Made by a program: the position numbers and the translations under genes. From Phytohabitans sp036906915 (GTDB taxonomy: Bacteria > Actinomycetota > Actinomycetes > Mycobacteriales > Micromonosporaceae), in the NCBI RefSeq assembly GCF_036906915.1, contig NZ_JBAKHX010000033.1, positions 1 through 64,000 on the forward strand: DNA of 64,000 bases, written 5' to 3'. The notes under the pieces are model-generated. The model was not told the DNA's origin. It was given only the letters and a program-made list of their open reading frames with translations, and did no database searches. This document shows positions 60,305-64,000 of the stretch, piece by piece. Each line of letters starts with the position of its first letter. Positions within the stretch are counted from its first letter, which is position 1.

Positions 60305-60827
60305 CTCCGGCGGCCAGTCAGGACGGGGACGTTGCGGGCTGTCTCGGTCAAATGAACAAGCCGCCGTCTACTTCGAGGCGCCGATCGAACCGTTCCTGCG
60401 TTGGACGGTGCTGCCGGTGGTCCCGGTCGCGTTGGTGGCGGTGGTGGTGGCGGCGGTCGTCGCGTCTCGGTGGGGGCGTCGCCCGGCCGCCGGATGGCAC
60501 GGCTGGCTGCGGTTCCCGATCAGCTCGGCGTTGCTGGCCGCGGCCGGCATGCTGATGATCGACTACGTGGCGGCCTACGCCTCCTATTGCTTGCGGGTTC
60601 AGCTGCTGATCCGTTTCGGTGGGCTGCTGATCGGTGTCGGGGCGGCTCTGGCTTTGGTGCCTGGGCTGCGGCTGGTCGTGGCCGTCCGGCTCGGGGTGGT
60701 GATGGCGGGGTTGGCCGAGGTCAGCACGACGGGGATTTTGGCAGTCATCTACGCAATCGCGGTCACGGTCTGGTGGCTGCAGCGGCTGTGGCAGCGGCCG
60801 CCGCAGCGATGGCTGCCGGGCACGTGA
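60207..60827 (+). CDS. Small multi-pass membrane protein (start uncertain)
   Basis: The frame ending at 60827 encodes about four hydrophobic helices from VYFEAPIEPFLRWTVLPVVPVALVAVVVAAVVA onward. The only ATG (60207) lies inside the ctpG end; no ATG, GTG or TTG fits between there and about 60400, so the true start may be a rare CTG or a GTG near 60408. Its stop overlaps the GTG of the following gene (GTGA), which supports both as genes. Confidence 0.6.
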   Translation: MTATAAGASQAAPAANQPHRRAASSVQAGPSTSSGGQSGRGRCGLSRSNEQAAVYFEAPIEPFLRWTVLPVVPVALVAVVVAAVVASRWGRRPAAGWHGWLRFPISSALLAAAGMLMIDYVAAYASYCLRVQLLIRFGGLLIGVGAALALVPGLRLVVAVRLGVVMAGLAEVSTTGILAVIYAIAVTVWWLQRLWQRPPQRWLPGT

Positions 60828-61177
60828 TCGGCCCTGCGCGGCATGTCTACGCGGGGAGCTGGCGAGCTGCGGTGATCGCACGGCTGTGGAACGGACTGTG
60901 GCTGGTGGCCCTGCTTGTCGGCGTACCGGCCGCACTGGTGGCCACGGTCGGGAACCCGCTGCCGGCGCGTGAGCAGTGGCGGTCGCTGGCGGCCGAGCCC
61001 CTGACCCAGGACACCCTGTTCGGGGCGGCCGCCGTCGCCGTGGCTCGTCCACAACTCATCGGGGCAGAGTTCGTAGAGGTCGCCTCACCAACGGCGCGCC
61101 TTGTTGTCCCAGATCCCGTAACCGCCTGGAACACCTCTGGCCACATACCGCCGCCTGCTCATTGCCGGGCAAGGTAG
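60824..61177 (+). pseudogene. Truncated N-terminus of a LysM/BTAD-type membrane protein
   Basis: GTG 60824 overlaps the previous stop. The first ~75 residues (LWNGLWLVALLVGVPAALVATVGNPLPAREQW, then LTQDTLFGAAAVAV) resemble the membrane-anchored start of the large actinobacterial LysM plus transcriptional-activator-domain proteins, as I recall them. After about 61050 the frame runs into unrelated sequence and stops at 61177; normally many hundred residues follow. The gene appears cut by a deletion. Confidence 0.5.
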
Positions 61178-61345
61178 CAGGCCCGCCAGTTGTCTCGCAC
61201 CTGACTTCCTGGCCTATCGGGCGCCATCCTCAACTGCTGCCGACCGGGTGCTCGAGGATCCGGAGACCCTTACCGCGTCCGCATGTTTTCCGCATCGTGG
61301 GGTAGCGCTCAGGGGAGGGTTGCTGATGGTTGCTGAGGAGTTCTC

Positions 61346-62191
61346 GTGTCGATCACCGTTACCGGGGCCACCGGTCACCTTGGGCGCCTCATCGTGGAGT
61401 CGCTGCTGCGCCGAGGGGTATCGCCCGATCAGATCGTCGCGGTCGGCCGGAATGTCGCCAAAGCCGCCGACCTGAGTGACCGGGGCGTCGGCGTGGTGCG
61501 GACCGACTATGACGACGTCGATTCGCTGCGCCGGGCGTTCGCCGGCGCCGATGAGCTGATGCTCGTCTCAGGCAGCGAGGCCGGCAAACGCGAGCAGCAC
61601 CGCAACGTCATCGATGTGGCGAAGGACGTCGGCGTTGGCCTGGTTGCCTACACCAGCATCGCCAAAGCGGACAGATCAACAATGAAGCTCGGGGCCGATC
61701 ACCGGGAGACCGAGCAGGACATCGCTGCCTCCGGCCTGTCCTACGTGTTCCTGCGCAATAGCTGGTACCTGGAGAACTACACCTCTCAGCTGCCGACGTA
61801 CCTGGAGCGCGGCATCGTCGGTGCGGCCGGCGACGGCAAGGTCAGTGCTGCCACCCGCGCTGACTTCGCCGAGGCCGCCGCGGCGGTGCTCACCGCCGGC
61901 GGGCACACCAACCGGGTGTACGAACTGGGTGGCGAGGCGTTCACGATGACGCAGCTCGCCGCCGAGATATCGCGACAGACCGGAAAGCAGGTCACGTACA
62001 CCGATCTGCCGGTCGTCAGGTACATCGAGTTCCTGGTCACCGCGGGGACACCCGAACCCGTCGCGGAACTCATCGCCGACGGCGACCGCGGCGTCGCCCG
62101 GGGCGATATGCATGTGGAAGGAGACGACCTCGAAAGGCTCATCGGACGCCGGCCGACCTCGCTCGCCGACGCCTGCCGCGCTGCCCTGTGA
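61346..62191 (+). CDS. qorB: QorB-like NAD(P)H-quinone oxidoreductase (NmrA/SDR fold)
   Basis: GTG 61346 follows GAGGAG. The 281-residue atypical short-chain reductase has the TGATGHLGRLIVESLLRRG dinucleotide motif, AYTSIAKAD, FLRNSWYLENYTSQLP and a late YELGGEAFTMTQLAAEIS block, matching QorB/YtfG-type quinone reductases. It reduces quinones with NADPH in the cytoplasm. The last part is read antisense by the runaway response-regulator frame. Confidence 0.87.
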   Translation: MSITVTGATGHLGRLIVESLLRRGVSPDQIVAVGRNVAKAADLSDRGVGVVRTDYDDVDSLRRAFAGADELMLVSGSEAGKREQHRNVIDVAKDVGVGLVAYTSIAKADRSTMKLGADHRETEQDIAASGLSYVFLRNSWYLENYTSQLPTYLERGIVGAAGDGKVSAATRADFAEAAAAVLTAGGHTNRVYELGGEAFTMTQLAAEISRQTGKQVTYTDLPVVRYIEFLVTAGTPEPVAELIADGDRGVARGDMHVEGDDLERLIGRRPTSLADACRAAL

Positions 62192-62631
62192 CACGGCACC
62201 ACGAATTCGACAGACTGGCGCATCTGTCCCATGAGCCGGATCGCGACGGTGGGGGAGAGCACCGCCTGTCCCTGCGCGGCCGCCTCGACTGCCCGGAACA
62301 GCTCCTCGCGCGGCGCGTCCTTGAGCAGGTATCCGGTGGCGCCGGCCTCGATGGCGGGCAGTACGTCGCTGTCGGTGTCGTATGTCGTGAGCACCAGGAC
62401 GCGGGCCGGCACACCGCGGTTGGCCAGTTCCGTGATGGCGGTGACCCCGTCAGTCTTCGGCATCCGCAGATCCATGAGGATCACGTCAGGTTGAAGCCTC
62501 TCCCCGGCGATGATGGCCTCGGCTCCGTCACCGGCCTCACCGAGCACTTCGAAGCGCGGGTCGGCGCTGAACATGCCCCACAACCCGTCCCGGACCACCG
62601 GGTGATCGTCGACGATCAACAGCGAAATCAA
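61786..62631 (-). pseudogene. Response regulator (NarL type) truncated, with antisense read-through tail
   Basis: TTG 62631 opens a complete receiver domain: Asp8/Asp9, phospho-acceptor Asp54 in LMDLRMPKTDG and Lys104 in YLLKDA. Family similarity ends at about residue 140 (near 62212), where the LuxR-type DNA-binding domain should begin. The frame instead runs antisense through qorB for another ~140 codons to 61786. It cannot bind DNA in the usual way. Its start overlaps the stop of the histidine-kinase tail frame (62628-62630). Confidence 0.75.
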
Positions 62632-63624
62632 TCCTTACCTCCTGCGGGGATGGCCGGTACGGCCGCCGAGATCGCCGTGCCGCCACCCGGTTCTGACTCG
62701 ATGTCCAACCGACCGGCGAGGCGCTGCACCCGCTGCCGCATGCCGGCGAGCCCGAACCCGCCGTTTGTGGAGCCGTTGGCGCGCTTGGCGTTGGGCGGTC
62801 ACCAGATCTTCCATGTAGGACAGGGTCAGGCCGACCCGGTTGGCTCGCGCGTGCTTGGCCACGTTGGCCAAAGCTTCCTGCGCGGTCCGTAGGAGCGCCA
62901 CTTCGATGTCGGGGTGCATCGGCCGAGCGTCGCCGGTGGTGGTCGGCACCGCGTCAATGTGGTTCACCTCGGCCCAGCGCCTGGCGACGTCGCTGATCGC
63001 GTCCGGGAGCCGGGCATCGGCGAGCATCGCCGGCTGCACCGCGTGGACCGTGCGGCGGGCCTCGGTGAGGCTCTCGCGGGCGAGGTTGATCGCGTTCGTC
63101 ACGTGTCGGCGGGAGATCGGCGGTGCGTCCAGTGTCTGCTCGGCGGCCTGGAGCTGGGCGAGGATGCCGGCGAGCCCTTGGGCGAGGGTGTCATGGATCT
63201 CCCGTGCCATCCGTTGCCGCTCGTCGAGCACCCCGGCCTCGCGGGCCTGGACCAGCAGTTGGGCGTGCAGGCCGGCGTTCTCGGCCAGCGCCGCCTCCAG
63301 CTTGAGATTGGCCTCGTGTAGCTCGACGAGCGCCTGTTTCTGCTTGTGGTTGCGTTCGTCGGGCAGCTCGCTCTCCTGTAGCTGCGCGCCGAGCAGCTGC
63401 CGCAGCTCACCGGTGTCGCGTTGCGGGTCGATGCCGCAGACCCGGATGGCGCCGCCGTCTGGGCTGCGCAAACCCTCCACACACTCGACCGCCGTGGTCT
63501 TACCGGCCCCGTTAGGCCACAGAATGCCGAAGATCTCGCCCTGCTCGACGCCGAAGCTGACCCCATTCACCGCGGTGTGGCCGCCGTACCGCTTGACGAG
63601 GTCGTCTACCTCGATGATTGCCAT
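62628..63624 (-). pseudogene. ABC-ATPase / histidine-kinase deletion fusion with frameshift
   Basis: Residues 1-90 are the start of a CcmA-type ABC ATPase (KRYGGHTAVNGVSF, Walker A with Trp36 in place of Gly: WPNGAGKTT). At about 63354 the frame passes directly into a NarL-partner histidine kinase: a coiled coil, HisKA_3 with His144 in AREIHDTLAQGL, and an N-box at Asn254. After MED (residue 273, near 62806) the frame is lost and the G1 box is missing. The true tail (GGFGLAGMRQRVQRLAGRLDIES, ending GGKD) continues in another frame to a stop at 62628-62630. Neither activity should survive. Confidence 0.78.
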
Positions 63625-63663
63625 ACAGACAAGCGTGATTGTCCGCAGGTCGCGTCGAATCGA

Positions 63664-63927
63664 CTAGGCGGCGACGTCCGGCAGGAACCGTGGTGGACCC
63701 CTGATCAACCAACTGGTCGATGCGCGCAGCGTGCACAGCGGGGACTTACCTCCGCGCAATAGTGCGCTAGACCGATGCGACGCCCACGCCGGCCGTACAT
63801 CCGCGCCGACCGTGATGCCGTTGGCCTCGTGAAATGCCTCGGGAGCGAGCAGTCCGGCCGCGCCGACGCCGATCACGACCAGCCCGGAGAGGAAGAGGAT
63901 GACCCGGCGCGGGACGGTGTGCCGCAT
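63664..63927 (-). pseudogene. Truncated DUF4345-like membrane protein
   Basis: From ATG 63927 (MRHTVPRRVILFLSGLVVIGVGAAGLLAPEAFHEANGI) the protein begins like DUF4345 membrane proteins, with one helix and the LLAPEAF motif. After about 40 residues the sequence becomes unrelated and ends at 63664; three further helices are missing. A GTG at 63942 is an alternative start. Confidence 0.5.
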
Positions 63928-63932
63928 GCCCG

Positions 63933-64000
63933 TCACCGCCACACGCCGGCAGCGGCGGCGTCCTGGCAGAAGTCGGTGAAGTCGCGCGGCTCCCGGCCGA
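63933..64000 (-). CDS. C-terminal end of an NmrA/NAD-epimerase-type reductase (partial, runs off window)
   Basis: The last 22 codons (GREPRDFTDFCQDAAAAGVW, then Arg and a TGA at 63933-63935) match the usual C-terminus of NAD(P)H-binding NmrA-type proteins. The rest lies beyond the window. The DUF4345-like stub begins directly downstream on the same strand. Confidence 0.55.
   Translation of the reverse strand, partial: GREPRDFTDFCQDAAAAGVWR

Noticed and set aside
1..64000. CRISPR arrays, tRNA/rRNA genes, integrated phage or replication origin
   Set aside because: I found no regularly spaced repeats, cloverleaf-like CCA-ended genes, integrase or phage structural genes. This was reading by eye and small RNAs could be missed.

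Overview
The window is very GC-rich DNA with ATGA, GTGA and TGATG stop/start overlaps, GTG and TTG starts, TAT and lipoprotein signals, CBM2-tailed glycoside hydrolases, F420-type luciferase-like enzymes, an HxlR regulator and a CmtR/CtpG-type metal pair. Together these point to a soil or plant-litter actinomycete, most likely in or near the Micromonosporaceae. That placement is inference. I saw no tRNA, rRNA, CRISPR array or complete insertion sequence.

Region 1 (0-6.4 kb): a secreted GH5 cellulase with CBM2 behind a CebR-box-like palindrome, an AraC regulator, a luciferase-like gene truncated against a short-chain-dehydrogenase scrap, a secreted double SnoaL/NTF2-like protein and a secreted ThuA-like protein. 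Region 2 (6.4-26.2 kb): a catabolic island. A leftward CoA-transferase/citryl-CoA-lyase-like pair faces a rightward run of aldehyde dehydrogenase, TPP enzyme, exported PQQ-type dehydrogenase, type II dehydroquinase and Gfo/Idh/MocA oxidoreductase. TetR and IclR regulators, a TRAP transporter, an NAD-type quinate/shikimate dehydrogenase, a 916-residue dehydroshikimate-dehydratase fusion and an exported esterase follow. The coherent reading is uptake and breakdown of quinate/shikimate (possibly released from esters such as chlorogenate) to protocatechuate.

Region 3 (26.5-29.9 kb): a GH74 xyloglucanase with CBM2. Region 4 (30-43.1 kb): an IclR-controlled, divergently transcribed locus holding a complete branched-chain-type (Liv) ABC importer interleaved with CoA-ligase-like proteins, plus a secreted DUF6351 protein. 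It looks like import and CoA activation of an organic acid. Two of its three ligase-like proteins have lost core motifs.

Region 5 (43.6-46.3 kb): an alpha/beta hydrolase and HxlR regulator sharing a long inverted-repeat operator, then a frameshifted ISAs1-type transposase remnant. Region 6 (46.6-56.7 kb): a LacI-controlled sugar ABC importer operon divergent from a glycogen-debranching-type enzyme. The same operator word recurs at 56.6 kb in front of a decayed second copy of that enzyme. A three-gene ABC-2 exporter lies between.

Region 7 (56.7-64 kb): a gene graveyard. It holds a frameshifted methyltransferase, a DUF2752 scrap, a truncated LysM/BTAD-type membrane protein, a response regulator without its DNA-binding domain, an ABC-ATPase/histidine-kinase deletion fusion and a truncated DUF4345 gene. 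Intact cmtR-ctpG metal-efflux genes and a QorB-like reductase lie among them.
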